From: Halomonas sp. MCCC 1A13316
GTDB lineage: Bacteria; Pseudomonadota; Gammaproteobacteria; Pseudomonadales; Halomonadaceae
DNA: 64,000 nucleotides
Direction of reading: 5' to 3'
Assembly: GCF_014931605.1 (NCBI RefSeq)
Contig: NZ_CP053382.1
Location: forward strand, 186,001-250,000
A program made the translations under genes and the position numbers. A model generated the notes under the pieces. It made no database searches, was not told the origin of the DNA, and saw only the letters and a program-made list of their open reading frames with translations. Positions 24,799 through 34,451 of this stretch are shown here, piece after piece (position 1 is the first letter of the stretch; each line of letters begins with the position of its first letter).

Positions 24799-27700
24799 AT
24801 GAGTCACTTCTTAGATCGGCTGAATTTCTTCCGCAAGGCGCGTGAACCTTTCGCCAACGGCCATGGCGAGACCCGCGAGGAGTCCCGTGGCTGGGAGGAC
24901 GGTTACCGTCAGCGCTGGCAGCACGACAAGATCGTGCGCTCCACCCACGGCGTGAACTGCACCGGCTCCTGCAGCTGGAAGATCTACGTCAAGAACGGCC
25001 TGGTCACCTGGGAGACCCAGCAGACCGACTATCCGCGCACCCGCCCGGACCTGCCCAACCACGAGCCGCGGGGCTGCCCGCGCGGCGCCAGCTACTCCTG
25101 GTACATGTACAGCGCCAATCGCCTCAAGTACCCGCTGATCCGCAAGCCGCTGCTCAAGCTATGGCGCGAGGCCAAGCAGCAGCACGGCGACCCGGTCGAC
25201 GCCTGGGCCTCCATCGTTTCCGACCCGGCCAAGACCAAGCAGTACAAGCGCGCCCGCGGGATGGGCGGCTTCGTACGCGCCGACTGGGACGAGCTCAACG
25301 AGCTGATCGCCGCCTCCAACGTCTACACCGCCAAGCAGTATGGCCCCGACCGCATCATCGGCTTCTCGCCGATCCCCGCCATGTCGATGGTCAGCTACGC
25401 TGCGGGTAGCCGCTACCTGTCGCTGATCGGCGGCGTGTGCATGAGCTTCTACGACTGGTACTGCGACCTGCCGCCGGCCAGCCCCCAGACCTGGGGCGAG
25501 CAGACCGACGTGCCGGAATCGGCCGACTGGTACAACTCCGGCTACATCATTGCCTGGGGCTCCAACGTGCCCCAGACCCGTACCCCGGACGCCCACTTCT
25601 TCACCGAAGTGCGCTACAAGGGCACCAAGACCGTCTCCATTACCCCGGACTACGCCGAGGTCTCCAAGCTCACCGACGAGTGGCTGTCGGTCAAGCAGGG
25701 CACCGACGCCGCGCTGGGCATGGCCATGGGCCACGTCATCCTCAAGGAGTTCCACCTCGACAAGCCCAGCACCTACTTCACCGAGTACGTGCGCAAGTAC
25801 TCCGACATGCCCTTCCTGGTCGAGCTGGAAGCCCGTGAAGACGGCAGCTTCGTGCCCGGCAAGCAGCTGCGCACCAGCGACTTCGAAGGCAATCTGGGCC
25901 AGGACAACAATCCCGAATGGAAGACCGTGGCGTGGGACGAACTGTCCGACCGCCTCGTCGTGCCGAACGGCTCCATCGGTTTCCGCTGGGGTGAGAAGGA
26001 AGAGATCCAGGGCAAGTGGAACCTCGAGGAGCGCGATGCCGACGGCTCGGAAATCAAGCCGCTGCTGACCCTGGCCGAGCATCACGACGACGTGGCCAAG
26101 GTGGCGTTCCCCTACTTCGGCGGCATTGCCCACGAGCACTTCGACCACGTGGCCGGCAACGAGCTGCTGTTCCACAGCCTGCCCGCCAAGCGCCTGAAGA
26201 AGGCTGACGGCACTGACGTGCTGGCCGTCACCGTGTTCGACCTGATGTGTGCCAACTACGGCATCGACCGCGGGTTTGGTGAGGACGACGGTGCCACCTC
26301 CTACGACCAGGTCCGCCCCTACACCCCGGCCTGGCAGGAGAAGATCACCGGCGTGCCCGCCGAGCAGGTCGCCCGTATCGCCCGTGAGTTCGCCGACAAC
26401 GCCGACAAGACCCGGGGTCGCTCCATGGTCATCGTGGGTGCCGCGATGAACCACTGGTACCACATGGACATGAACTACCGCGGCCTGATCAACATGCTGG
26501 TCATGTGCGGCTGTATCGGCCAGAGCGGCGGCGGCTGGGCCCACTATGTCGGCCAGGAGAAACTGCGCCCGCAGACCGGCTGGACCCCGCTGGCCTTCGG
26601 CCTCGACTGGCAGCGTCCGCCGCGTCACATGAACTCCACCTCGTTCTTCTACAACCACTCCTCGCAGTGGCGCTACGAGAAGCTCGAGATCAAGGAGATC
26701 CTCTCGCCGCTGGCCAACCCGGCCGACTACAGCGGCAGCCTGATCGACTTCAACGTGCGCTCCGAGCGCATGGGCTGGCTGCCCTCCGCGCCGCAGCTCA
26801 ACGCCAACCCGCTGCGCCTGGCCGAAAAGGCCGAGGCCGCCGGCATGTCGACCAAGGACTACGCCGTGCAGCAGCTCAAGAGCGGCGAGCTGGCGTTTGC
26901 CGCCGAGGACCCGGACAACGAGCAGAACTTCCCGCGCAACCTCTTCGTGTGGCGCTCCAACCTGCTGGGCAGCTCGGGCAAGGGCCACGAGTACATGCTC
27001 AAGTACCTGCTGGGTACCCGCCACGGCATCCAGGGCAAGGACCTGGGCGAGTTCGGCGGCCAGAAGCCGGAAGAGGTGAAGTGGCACGACGAAGCGCCGG
27101 AAGGCAAGCTCGACCTGGTGGTCACGCTCGACTTCCGCATGTCATCCACCTGCCTCTACTCCGACGTGGTGCTGCCGACGGCGACCTGGTACGAGAAGAA
27201 CGACCTCAATACCTCGGACATGCACCCCTTCATCCACCCGCTGACCGCGGCCACCGACCCGGCATGGGAGTCGCGCAGCGACTGGGACATCTACAAGGGC
27301 ATCGCCAAGGCGTTCTCCGAGGTGTGCGTGGGGCACCTGGGCGAGGAGACCGATCTGGTCACCCTGCCGCACCAGCACGACTCCCCCGCCGAGCTGGCCC
27401 AGCCCGAGGTCAAGGACTGGAAGAAGGGTGAGTGTGAACCGATCCCCGGCAAGACCATGCCGGCTTTGATCGAGGTCAAGCGCAACTACCCGGAAACCTA
27501 CGAGCGCTTCACCTCCATTGGGCCGCTGCTCGAGACCGTCGGCAACGGCGGCAAGGGCATCGCCTGGAACACCGAGTCCGAGGTCGAGCTGCTCGGCAAG
27601 CTCAACTACCGCAAGACCGAAGGGCCGCACAAGGGTCGGCCGAAGATCGAGACGGCCATCGACGCCGCCGAGATGATCCTGACCCTGGCGCCGGAAACCA

Positions 27701-28554
27701 ACGGCCAGGTGGCGGTCAAGGCGTGGGGCGCGCTGTCCAAGATCACCGGGCGCGACCACACCCACCTGGCGATCAACAAGGAAGAGGAGAAGATCCGCTT
27801 CCGCGACATCGTCGCCCAGCCGCGCAAGATCATCTCGAGCCCGACCTGGTCCGGCCTGGAGGACGAGCACGTCTCCTACAACGCCGGCTACACCAACGTC
27901 CACGAGCTGATTCCTTGGCGCACCGTGAGCGGCCGCCAGCAGTTCTACCAGGATCACCCCTGGATGCGCGCCTTCGGCGAGAGCCTGCTGGTCTACCGTC
28001 CGCCGATCAACACCAAGACGATCACCGGCTTCACCATGCCGGAGGACAACGGCAACCCGACCAAGGCGCTGAACTGGATCACGCCGCACCAGAAGTGGGG
28101 CATCCACTCCACTTACAGCGACAACCTGCTGATGCTGACGCTCAACCGCGGCGGCCCGGTGGTCTGGATGTCGGAGACCGACGCCCAGGAGATCGGCATC
28201 GAGGACAACGACTGGATCGAGCTGTTCAACGCCAACGGTGCCATCACTGCGCGGGCCATCGTCAGCCAGCGGGTCAAGGCCGGCATGGTGATGATGTATC
28301 ACGCCCAGGAGCGCCAGGTGAACGTGCCGGGCTCCGAGGTCACCAAGACCCGCGGCGGCATGCACAACTCCGTGACCCGGGTGTGCCCCAAGCCGACCCA
28401 CATGATCGGCGGCTACGCCCAGCTCTCTTACAGCTTCAACTACTACGGAACCGTTGGCTCCAACCGCGATGAATTCGTCCTGATCCGCAAGATGAAGAGA
28501 ATCGACTGGCTGGACGGCGAGGGCAACGACAGCGTTCAGGAGGCCGTGAAATGA
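24799..28554 (+). CDS. narG: Respiratory nitrate reductase alpha subunit NarG
   Basis: The 1251-residue catalytic subunit of the membrane-bound, cytoplasm-facing nitrate reductase, which reduces nitrate to nitrite at a Mo-bisMGD centre. The FS0 cluster motif HGVNCTGSCSWK near residues 50-61 (histidine plus cysteines) ends with RGCPRGASYSWY near 92. The N-terminus keeps the SRGWEDGYRQRW segment and no cleaved signal. The length is normal. It starts the narGHJI operon with an AAGGAG ribosome site and overlaps narH by four bases (ATGA). Confidence 0.98.
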   Translation: MSHFLDRLNFFRKAREPFANGHGETREESRGWEDGYRQRWQHDKIVRSTHGVNCTGSCSWKIYVKNGLVTWETQQTDYPRTRPDLPNHEPRGCPRGASYSWYMYSANRLKYPLIRKPLLKLWREAKQQHGDPVDAWASIVSDPAKTKQYKRARGMGGFVRADWDELNELIAASNVYTAKQYGPDRIIGFSPIPAMSMVSYAAGSRYLSLIGGVCMSFYDWYCDLPPASPQTWGEQTDVPESADWYNSGYIIAWGSNVPQTRTPDAHFFTEVRYKGTKTVSITPDYAEVSKLTDEWLSVKQGTDAALGMAMGHVILKEFHLDKPSTYFTEYVRKYSDMPFLVELEAREDGSFVPGKQLRTSDFEGNLGQDNNPEWKTVAWDELSDRLVVPNGSIGFRWGEKEEIQGKWNLEERDADGSEIKPLLTLAEHHDDVAKVAFPYFGGIAHEHFDHVAGNELLFHSLPAKRLKKADGTDVLAVTVFDLMCANYGIDRGFGEDDGATSYDQVRPYTPAWQEKITGVPAEQVARIAREFADNADKTRGRSMVIVGAAMNHWYHMDMNYRGLINMLVMCGCIGQSGGGWAHYVGQEKLRPQTGWTPLAFGLDWQRPPRHMNSTSFFYNHSSQWRYEKLEIKEILSPLANPADYSGSLIDFNVRSERMGWLPSAPQLNANPLRLAEKAEAAGMSTKDYAVQQLKSGELAFAAEDPDNEQNFPRNLFVWRSNLLGSSGKGHEYMLKYLLGTRHGIQGKDLGEFGGQKPEEVKWHDEAPEGKLDLVVTLDFRMSSTCLYSDVVLPTATWYEKNDLNTSDMHPFIHPLTAATDPAWESRSDWDIYKGIAKAFSEVCVGHLGEETDLVTLPHQHDSPAELAQPEVKDWKKGECEPIPGKTMPALIEVKRNYPETYERFTSIGPLLETVGNGGKGIAWNTESEVELLGKLNYRKTEGPHKGRPKIETAIDAAEMILTLAPETNGQVAVKAWGALSKITGRDHTHLAINKEEEKIRFRDIVAQPRKIISSPTWSGLEDEHVSYNAGYTNVHELIPWRTVSGRQQFYQDHPWMRAFGESLLVYRPPINTKTITGFTMPEDNGNPTKALNWITPHQKWGIHSTYSDNLLMLTLNRGGPVVWMSETDAQEIGIEDNDWIELFNANGAITARAIVSQRVKAGMVMMYHAQERQVNVPGSEVTKTRGGMHNSVTRVCPKPTHMIGGYAQLSYSFNYYGTVGSNRDEFVLIRKMKRIDWLDGEGNDSVQEAVK

Positions 28555-30137
28555 AGATTCGTTCCCAGGTAGGCATGGTCCTCAACCTCGACAAGTGCAT
28601 CGGGTGCCACACCTGCTCGGTCACCTGCAAGAACGTCTGGACCAGCCGTGAAGGTCTGGAGTACGCCTGGTTCAACAACGTCGAGACCAAGCCCGGTATC
28701 GGCTATCCGAAGGAGTGGGAGAACCAGGACAAGTGGAAGGGCGGCTGGATGCGTCGCAAGGACGGCAAGATCGAGCCGCGCATCGGCGGCAAGTGGCGGG
28801 TATTGGCGAACATCTTTGCCAACCCCGACCTGCCCGAGATCGACGACTACTACGAGCCGTTCGACTTCGACTACCAGCACCTGCACACCGCCAAGCAGGG
28901 CGACCACCAGCCGGTGGCACGGCCGCGCTCGCTGGTCTCCGGCCAGCGAATGAAGAAGATCGAATGGGGTCCGAACTGGGAGGAGATCCTCGGCACCGAG
29001 TTCGCCAAGCGCCGCAAGGACAAGAACTTCGAGCAGGTGCAGGCCGACATCTACGGCCAGTTCGAGAACACCTTCATGATGTACCTGCCGCGCCTGTGCG
29101 AGCACTGCTTGAACCCTACCTGCGTGGCCTCGTGCCCCAGCGGTGCGATCTACAAGCGCGAGGAGGACGGCATCGTCCTGATCGACCAGGACAAGTGCCG
29201 CGGCTGGCGGATGTGCATCTCCGGCTGCCCGTACAAGAAGATCTACTACAACTGGAAGACCGGCAAGTCCGAGAAGTGCATCTTCTGCTACCCGCGCATC
29301 GAGGCGGGCATGCCGACCGTGTGCTCCGAGACCTGTGTGGGCCGCATCCGCTACCTCGGCGTGCTGCTCTACGATGCCGATCGCATCGAGGAAGTGGCGA
29401 GCTCGCCGGACGTGCGCGACCTCTACCACCGCCAGTGCGAGATCTTCCTCGACCCGCACGACCCCGAGGTGATCGCCCAGGCCAAGCGTGACGGCATTGC
29501 CGATAACGTGATCGCCGCGGCCCAGGCCTCGCCGGTCTACAAGATGGCCATGGATTGGGGGCTGGCGCTGCCGCTGCACCCCGAGTACCGCACCCTACCG
29601 ATGGTCTGGTACGTGCCGCCGCTGTCGCCGATCCAGTCGGCCGCCGAGGCCGGCAAGGTCGAGTACGACGGCGTGCTGCCCAAGATCGAGTCGCTGCGCA
29701 TCCCGGTGCGCTACCTCGCCAACATGCTCACCGCCGGTGAGGAGGAGCCCGTGGTACTGGCGCTCAAGCGGCTGATGGCGATGCGCGTCTTCATGCGCAA
29801 CAAGCACGTCGAAGGCAAGCACGACACCGAGGTGCTCGATGCCGTGGGGCTCACCGAAGCCCAGGTGGAGGAGATGTACCGCTATCTCGCCATCGCCAAC
29901 TACGAGGACCGCTTCGTGGTGCCCACCAGCCATCGCGAGATGGCTACCGAAGCCTTCCCCGAGCGCGGCGGCTGCGGCTTCAGCTTCGGTGACGGCTGCC
30001 ACGGCGAGAGCAAGCCGAGCCTGTTCAACGGCCGCAAGCAGACCAGCGCGCTGGTCAAACCGGTCGACGTCTTCGACCCGAAGACACAGAGCGGGGGGCG
30101 GCGCGATGAACAAGGCAAGGAGACTCACCATGGCTGA
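28551..30137 (+). CDS. narH: Respiratory nitrate reductase beta subunit NarH
   Basis: A 528-residue iron-sulfur electron-transfer subunit. Cysteine groups in order: CIGCHTCSVTC near residues 19-29, CEHCLNPTCVASC near 184-196, CRGWRMCISGC near 217-227 and CIFC plus CSETC near 244-263. The tryptophan in CRGWRMC replaces a cysteine, which produces the [3Fe-4S] cluster of NarH. It passes electrons from NarI to NarG. The start overlaps the end of narG, and its end overlaps narJ by eight bases, so translation is coupled. Confidence 0.97.
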   Translation: MKIRSQVGMVLNLDKCIGCHTCSVTCKNVWTSREGLEYAWFNNVETKPGIGYPKEWENQDKWKGGWMRRKDGKIEPRIGGKWRVLANIFANPDLPEIDDYYEPFDFDYQHLHTAKQGDHQPVARPRSLVSGQRMKKIEWGPNWEEILGTEFAKRRKDKNFEQVQADIYGQFENTFMMYLPRLCEHCLNPTCVASCPSGAIYKREEDGIVLIDQDKCRGWRMCISGCPYKKIYYNWKTGKSEKCIFCYPRIEAGMPTVCSETCVGRIRYLGVLLYDADRIEEVASSPDVRDLYHRQCEIFLDPHDPEVIAQAKRDGIADNVIAAAQASPVYKMAMDWGLALPLHPEYRTLPMVWYVPPLSPIQSAAEAGKVEYDGVLPKIESLRIPVRYLANMLTAGEEEPVVLALKRLMAMRVFMRNKHVEGKHDTEVLDAVGLTEAQVEEMYRYLAIANYEDRFVVPTSHREMATEAFPERGGCGFSFGDGCHGESKPSLFNGRKQTSALVKPVDVFDPKTQSGGRRDEQGKETHHG

Positions 30138-30900
30138 TGCAGCGCTGAGAATCGAACCCGTCGTCGGCATGCGCAGCCTGCGCGTGCTGGCCCGGCTGCT
30201 CGACTACCCCACCGAGGCGCTGCAGCAAGCCGCGGGCGATCTGATCGAGGCGCTCGACGCCGAGCGCCGCCTGCCGGCGGCGCTCCGGGCCGACCTGATG
30301 AGTTGGTGCCAGCGCATCAGTGAGGCCGACCTGCTCGAGCTGCAGTCCGACTACGTGGCGCTGTTCGACAAGGGCCGTGCCCACTCGCTGCTGCTGTTCG
30401 AACACGTGCACGGTGAATCGCGCGACCGCGGCCAGGCCATGGTCGACCTGATCGAAGAGTACAAGGCTGCGGGCTTCGAACTCGATGCCCGCGAACTGCC
30501 CGACTACCTGCCGCTGTTCCTGGAGTACCTCTCCACTCGCAGCGAGGAGGAGATCGGTCGTTGGCTGGGCGAGATCCGCCACATCCTAGCGCTGCTCACC
30601 GCGCGCCTGGAAGAGCGCGGCGCCGACCAGGCCCTGGTTACCCGTGCGCTGCTGGCACTGATCGGCGCCGAGGATGACGTCGAGACCAAGCGAGAAACCG
30701 TGGTCGGCGAGACACGCGACGACACTCCCGAGGCGCTGGACGCGGTATGGGAAGAGGAGGCAGTGCGCTTCTCTGCCAAGTCCGACGAGGACTGCGCTCT
30801 GCAGTCCGCCGAGGGACGGCGCCTGGCCGAGCGCAAGCGGGCGATCCAAGGTGAGGCGGTTCGCATCCTCGACCCTGTCGATGCCGCCAAGAAACGTTAA
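30130..30900 (+). CDS. narJ: Nitrate reductase molybdenum cofactor assembly chaperone NarJ
   Basis: A 256-residue TorD/NarJ-type helical chaperone that holds NarG until the molybdenum cofactor and clusters are inserted. The family motifs LARLLDYPTEAL near residue 27 and LFDKGRAHSLLLFEHVHGESRDRG near 78-101 are present, with a charged C-terminal tail. The ATG at 30130 overlaps the end of narH and has a GGAG ribosome site within it; the open frame further upstream is the narH shadow. It is followed by narI after 12 bases. Confidence 0.95.
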   Translation: MADAALRIEPVVGMRSLRVLARLLDYPTEALQQAAGDLIEALDAERRLPAALRADLMSWCQRISEADLLELQSDYVALFDKGRAHSLLLFEHVHGESRDRGQAMVDLIEEYKAAGFELDARELPDYLPLFLEYLSTRSEEEIGRWLGEIRHILALLTARLEERGADQALVTRALLALIGAEDDVETKRETVVGETRDDTPEALDAVWEEEAVRFSAKSDEDCALQSAEGRRLAERKRAIQGEAVRILDPVDAAKKR

Positions 30901-30912
30901 CGGAGACCTGTC

Positions 30913-31590
30913 ATGAACTACATCAACTCCTTGCTGTTCGGGCTCTACCCCTACCTGGCCGGCAGTGTCTTCCTGATCGCCAGCCTGATGCGCTACGACC
31001 ATGGCCAGTACACCTGGAAGACCGGCTCCAGCCAGATGCTGTCGTCGAAGAACATGCGCATGGCCAGCAACCTGTTCCATGTGGGCATCATCGTGATCTT
31101 CTTCGGTCACCTGGTCGGCCTGCTGACCCCGCACTGGGTCTACGAGCCCTTCATCACCCCCGGCGCCAAGCAGGTCATGGCGGTGGTGATCGGCGGCATC
31201 GCCGGCGTGATGTGCCTGGTGGGCGGGGCCATGCTGTTCCATCGCCGCCTGACCAACCCGCGCGTGCGTGCCTCTTCGACCACCATGGACACCGTGATCA
31301 TCGGCCTACTGGTACTGCAGGTGGCGCTGGGGCTGCTCACCATCCTGCCCACCCTGGGGCACCTGGACGGCAGCGCCATGCTCAAGTTCTCCGGCTGGGC
31401 GCAATCGATCGTCTACTTCCAGGGCGGTGCCGCCGCGCACCTTGAGGGCGTCAGCTGGATCTACAAGCTGCACATCCTGGTCGGCCTGACCATCGTGCTG
31501 GTATTCCCCTTCACTCGCCTGGTGCACGTGTGGAGCGCGCCGATGGGCTATGTCACTAGGCGTTACCAGATCGTCCGCCGCCGGGCTTAG
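30913..31590 (+). CDS. narI: Respiratory nitrate reductase gamma subunit NarI
   Basis: The 225-residue membrane cytochrome b that oxidises quinol and anchors NarGH. Five helices are visible. Conserved segments are LMRYDHGQYTWKTGSSQ near residue 29, the histidine-bearing NLFHVGIIVIFFGHLVGL near 56-73 and YKLHILVGLTIVLVFPFTRLVHVWS near the C-terminus, containing the heme-ligand histidines. It ends the nar structural operon and is followed by a gap with several hairpins. Confidence 0.97.
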   Translation: MNYINSLLFGLYPYLAGSVFLIASLMRYDHGQYTWKTGSSQMLSSKNMRMASNLFHVGIIVIFFGHLVGLLTPHWVYEPFITPGAKQVMAVVIGGIAGVMCLVGGAMLFHRRLTNPRVRASSTTMDTVIIGLLVLQVALGLLTILPTLGHLDGSAMLKFSGWAQSIVYFQGGAAAHLEGVSWIYKLHILVGLTIVLVFPFTRLVHVWSAPMGYVTRRYQIVRRRA

Positions 31591-31597
31591 GTGGATA

Positions 31598-31713
31598 AAG
31601 CTGGCTGCGCTCGCTCAGCTTCATAACCTCGGCGCCAGCCGTGAGGGGCGCCGGGGGCCGGCCGAAGAGGAGGTCTTTTGCCATGGATGGCAAAAGTAGC
31701 GCCCAGGGATGGG
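31598..31713 (+). repeat. Hairpin-rich element with two CANGGANG loops after narI
   Basis: Four inverted repeats lie in a row in the 208-base gap between narI and the parvulin gene: AAGCTG/CAGCTT (31598-31621), CGGCGCC/GGCGCCG (31630-31653), TTTTGCCA/TGGCAAAA with loop TGGA (31676-31695) and CCCA/TGGG with loop GGGA (31702-31713). The last two contain CATGGATG and CAGGGATG, both matching the RsmA/CsrA consensus CANGGANG with GGA in the loop. I believe similar intergenic repeats occur in related halophiles, but no second full copy is in this window. Confidence 0.5.
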
Positions 31714-31798
31714 TTCACAGCGCCTCCTCACAGGCCTGCCGACGGAACAGCCCCGAGCTTATACAGCCGCTTATGTCATGTATTAGAGGATCCGCACC

Positions 31799-32617
31799 AT
31801 GCAAATGATCGAGATCGAACAGCTGCCGGGCCGCGCCGTTCCGCCGCCCATCAAGGTCGGCGGCAAGGCCATCGACGAGGACAGCATCGCCCGCGAGATG
31901 CAGTACCACCCGGCGGCGACCGCCTCAGAGGCACAGCTTTCGGCCGCGCGCGCCCTGGTGGTTCGCGAGCTGCTGCGCCAGCGCGCCGTCGAGCTCGGTC
32001 TGGTGGCCGATACCGACGACGAAGGCGACAACGATGCCGCCATCGCCGCCCTGCTGGAGCAGGAGCTGGATGTGCCGGAGCCGGAGGAGGCGGCCTGTCG
32101 CCGCTTCTTCGACGCCGAGCCCGAGCGCTTCAGCGAGCCGACCCGCATTGCCGTGCGCCATATCCTGCTGGCCGCCGCGCCCGACGATGCCGAAGCGCGT
32201 GACGCCCAGTACCGCCTGGGCGAGACGCTGATCGAGGAGCTACAGAACATTCCCGAGCGCTTCACCGAGTTCGCCATGCGCCACTCCGCCTGCCCGTCGA
32301 AGAGCGAAGGCGGCGAGCTGGGCTGGCTGGCTCAAGGGCAGACCGTGGCCGAGCTCGACCGTGCCTTGCAGCACCTGCCGCAAGGCCTGCATGACCGTCC
32401 GCTGGCCTCGCGCTACGGCTGGCACCTGGTCAGCATCGATGAGCGCAGCGGCGGCCAGCGCCTGCCGTTCGAGCAGGTGGCCGAGCGCGTGTTACATACC
32501 CTGCGCGAGCAGGCGACTCGACGCGCCTTGCGTCACTACCTGCTGGCGCTGGAAGAGGAGATCGGTGTCGAGGGAGTTACGCTCGACGACGATAGCGCCA
32601 GCTCGTTGATGCAATAA
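31799..32617 (+). CDS. Parvulin-type peptidyl-prolyl isomerase (NifM/PpiC-like)
   Basis: A 272-residue protein with an N-terminal SurA/NifM-like helical half and a C-terminal parvulin domain (about residues 115-220) showing RIAVRHILLAA, FAMRHSACPSKSEGGELGWLAQGQ and YGWHLVSIDER. No signal peptide is seen, so it should act in the cytoplasm. A homologous gene commonly follows narI in pseudomonads, suggesting help with folding nitrate reductase or its partners. It is followed by moaB after 14 bases. Confidence 0.9.
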   Translation: MQMIEIEQLPGRAVPPPIKVGGKAIDEDSIAREMQYHPAATASEAQLSAARALVVRELLRQRAVELGLVADTDDEGDNDAAIAALLEQELDVPEPEEAACRRFFDAEPERFSEPTRIAVRHILLAAAPDDAEARDAQYRLGETLIEELQNIPERFTEFAMRHSACPSKSEGGELGWLAQGQTVAELDRALQHLPQGLHDRPLASRYGWHLVSIDERSGGQRLPFEQVAERVLHTLREQATRRALRHYLLALEEEIGVEGVTLDDDSASSLMQ

Positions 32618-32631
32618 ACAGGAGCCCACGC

Positions 32632-33213
32632 ATGTCCCATGTTCACGCCAACGCCCGCTTCGTGTCGCTCGGTATTGCCGTGCTGACCGTTTCCGATACC
32701 CGCGGCTTCGACCGCGACGGCAGCGGTGATCTGCTCAGCGAGCGTCTCTCCGAGGCCGGCCATGTCCTGGTCGAGCGTCGCATCGTGCCCGACGACATCT
32801 ACCGCATCCGGGCGGTGGTCTCCAAGTGGGTGGTGCGCGACGACATCCAGGTGATCCTGGTCAATGGCGGTACCGGCTTTACCGTACGCGACACCACGCC
32901 CGAGGCGTTGTTGCCGCTATTCGATCGGGCAATCGACGGCTACGGTGAGCTGTTCCGCCAGCTCTCCTTCGACAGCATCGGCACCTCCACCGTGCAGTCG
33001 CGGGCGGTGGGCGGTGTGGCCAACCGCACCCTGATCTTCGCCATGCCCGGCTCGCCCAAGGCGTGTGCCACTGCCTGGGACGGCATTCTCGAAAGCCAGC
33101 TCGACGCGCGCACCCGGCCGTGCAACTTCGTTGCCATGGTCATGCCCGAGCACCAGGCGTGCGGCTCGCGCGAAGCGCCATTACCTGATCACGGTCAAGG
33201 AGTGCATGCATGA
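32632..33213 (+). CDS. moaB: Molybdenum cofactor biosynthesis protein MoaB
   Basis: A 193-residue MogA/MoaB-like protein that adenylylates molybdopterin before molybdate insertion. Family motifs are LTVSDTRGFDRDGSGDLLSE near residue 18, VNGGTGFTVRDTTPEAL near 81 and MPGSPKA near 138. It overlaps moeA by four bases (ATGA). Its place in a transcript with parvulin, moeA, dnr, a DGC protein and moaA ties cofactor synthesis to nitrate reductase production. Confidence 0.93.
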   Translation: MSHVHANARFVSLGIAVLTVSDTRGFDRDGSGDLLSERLSEAGHVLVERRIVPDDIYRIRAVVSKWVVRDDIQVILVNGGTGFTVRDTTPEALLPLFDRAIDGYGELFRQLSFDSIGTSTVQSRAVGGVANRTLIFAMPGSPKACATAWDGILESQLDARTRPCNFVAMVMPEHQACGSREAPLPDHGQGVHA

Positions 33214-34451
33214 GCTGTGGCACCCTTGCCAAGGGCCTGCTCGATCTCGAGGTGGCCCGGGCGCGCATGATCGCCGCGGCCGAGCCGGTGCGGGGGGAAG
33301 AACTGATAGCGCTGGAGCAGGCCGCCGGCCGGGTGCTCGTACGCGACGTGGCGGCACGGCTCGATATGCCCGGCGTCGACAACAGCGCGATGGACGGCTA
33401 CGCCCTGCGGCTGGCGGAACTCGGCGATGCCGGCCTGCCCGTCGTCGCGAGAGTGCCGGCGGGAGCCGGCGTGCAAACGCTGCCCGAGGGCGGCTGTGCG
33501 CGGATATTCACCGGTGCGCCGGTACCCGAAGGGGCCGACTGCGTGGTGCCCCAGGAGCGGGTTCGGCTGGACGAGGCCGGGCGGGTGCATATCATCGGCG
33601 AGGCTCGATTGGGTGCCAACATACGCCGCCGCGGCGAGGAGTACCGCGAAGGCGATCCCCTGCTGCCGGCGGGCTGGACCCTGAATGCTGCGGCCTTGGC
33701 GCTGCTGGCGAGCCAGGGTATCGCCGAGGTGCCGGCTCTGCCGCGCCTCAAGGTGGCGTTGATCTCCACCGGCGATGAACTGATCGAACCGGGTGAGCCG
33801 TTTGCATCGGGGCTGGTGTACGACAGCAACCGGGTGATGCTGAAGGCGCTGCTTGAGCAGGCCGACTGCGACGTGCTCGACCTGGGGGTGATCGCCGACG
33901 ACCCCGCAGCTTTGCGCGAGGCGTTCAGCGCCGCCCGCGACGGCGCCGACCTGGTGATGTGCACCGGCGGCGTCTCGGTGGGTGAAGAGGATCATGTGCG
34001 GCCCGTGCTCGATGAGCTGGGTGGGCTCTGGTTCCATGGCGTGGCGATCAAGCCTGGCAAGCCGTTCGCCTTCGGCTACCTGGACGACGGCTCGCCCGAG
34101 GGCGTGCCGCTGATCGGCCTGCCGGGCAACCCCGTGGCCTCGCTGGTGGGATGGCACCTGCTGGCCAGGCCCTTTGTGCAAGGTTGCCAAGGCCGCAACG
34201 TCGGGCCCTTGCAGCAGTATCGCGTCCGCGCCGGTTTCTCGCGGCGGGGTAGTCCGGGGCGGCGTGAGCTGCTGCGTGTCGTCATCGATTGGCAGGCTGG
34301 CCAACCGCTGGCCCTGCTGTCCGGCGGGCAGGGCTCCCACATGCTGCATGCCGCCAGCCAAGCGCACGGCTACCTGATGATAGCCGCCGATACCGACGTA
34401 GAGGAAGGTCATGAATACCCCTATCTGCCCGCCGGACAGTTCGACGACTGA
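33210..34451 (+). CDS. moeA: Molybdopterin molybdenumtransferase MoeA
   Basis: A 413-residue MoeA that inserts molybdate into adenylyl-molybdopterin. Motifs: DNSAMDGYALR near residue 54, RIFTGAPVPEGADCVVPQE near 96, STGDEL near 187, YDSNRVML near 205 and CTGGVSVGEEDHV near 251, with LPGNPVAS near 305. It starts at an AAGGAG ribosome site inside the moaB stop. Its last 41 bases overlap the beginning of the Dnr-like regulator gene, an unusually long overlap. Confidence 0.95.
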   Translation: MSCGTLAKGLLDLEVARARMIAAAEPVRGEELIALEQAAGRVLVRDVAARLDMPGVDNSAMDGYALRLAELGDAGLPVVARVPAGAGVQTLPEGGCARIFTGAPVPEGADCVVPQERVRLDEAGRVHIIGEARLGANIRRRGEEYREGDPLLPAGWTLNAAALALLASQGIAEVPALPRLKVALISTGDELIEPGEPFASGLVYDSNRVMLKALLEQADCDVLDLGVIADDPAALREAFSAARDGADLVMCTGGVSVGEEDHVRPVLDELGGLWFHGVAIKPGKPFAFGYLDDGSPEGVPLIGLPGNPVASLVGWHLLARPFVQGCQGRNVGPLQQYRVRAGFSRRGSPGRRELLRVVIDWQAGQPLALLSGGQGSHMLHAASQAHGYLMIAADTDVEEGHEYPYLPAGQFDD

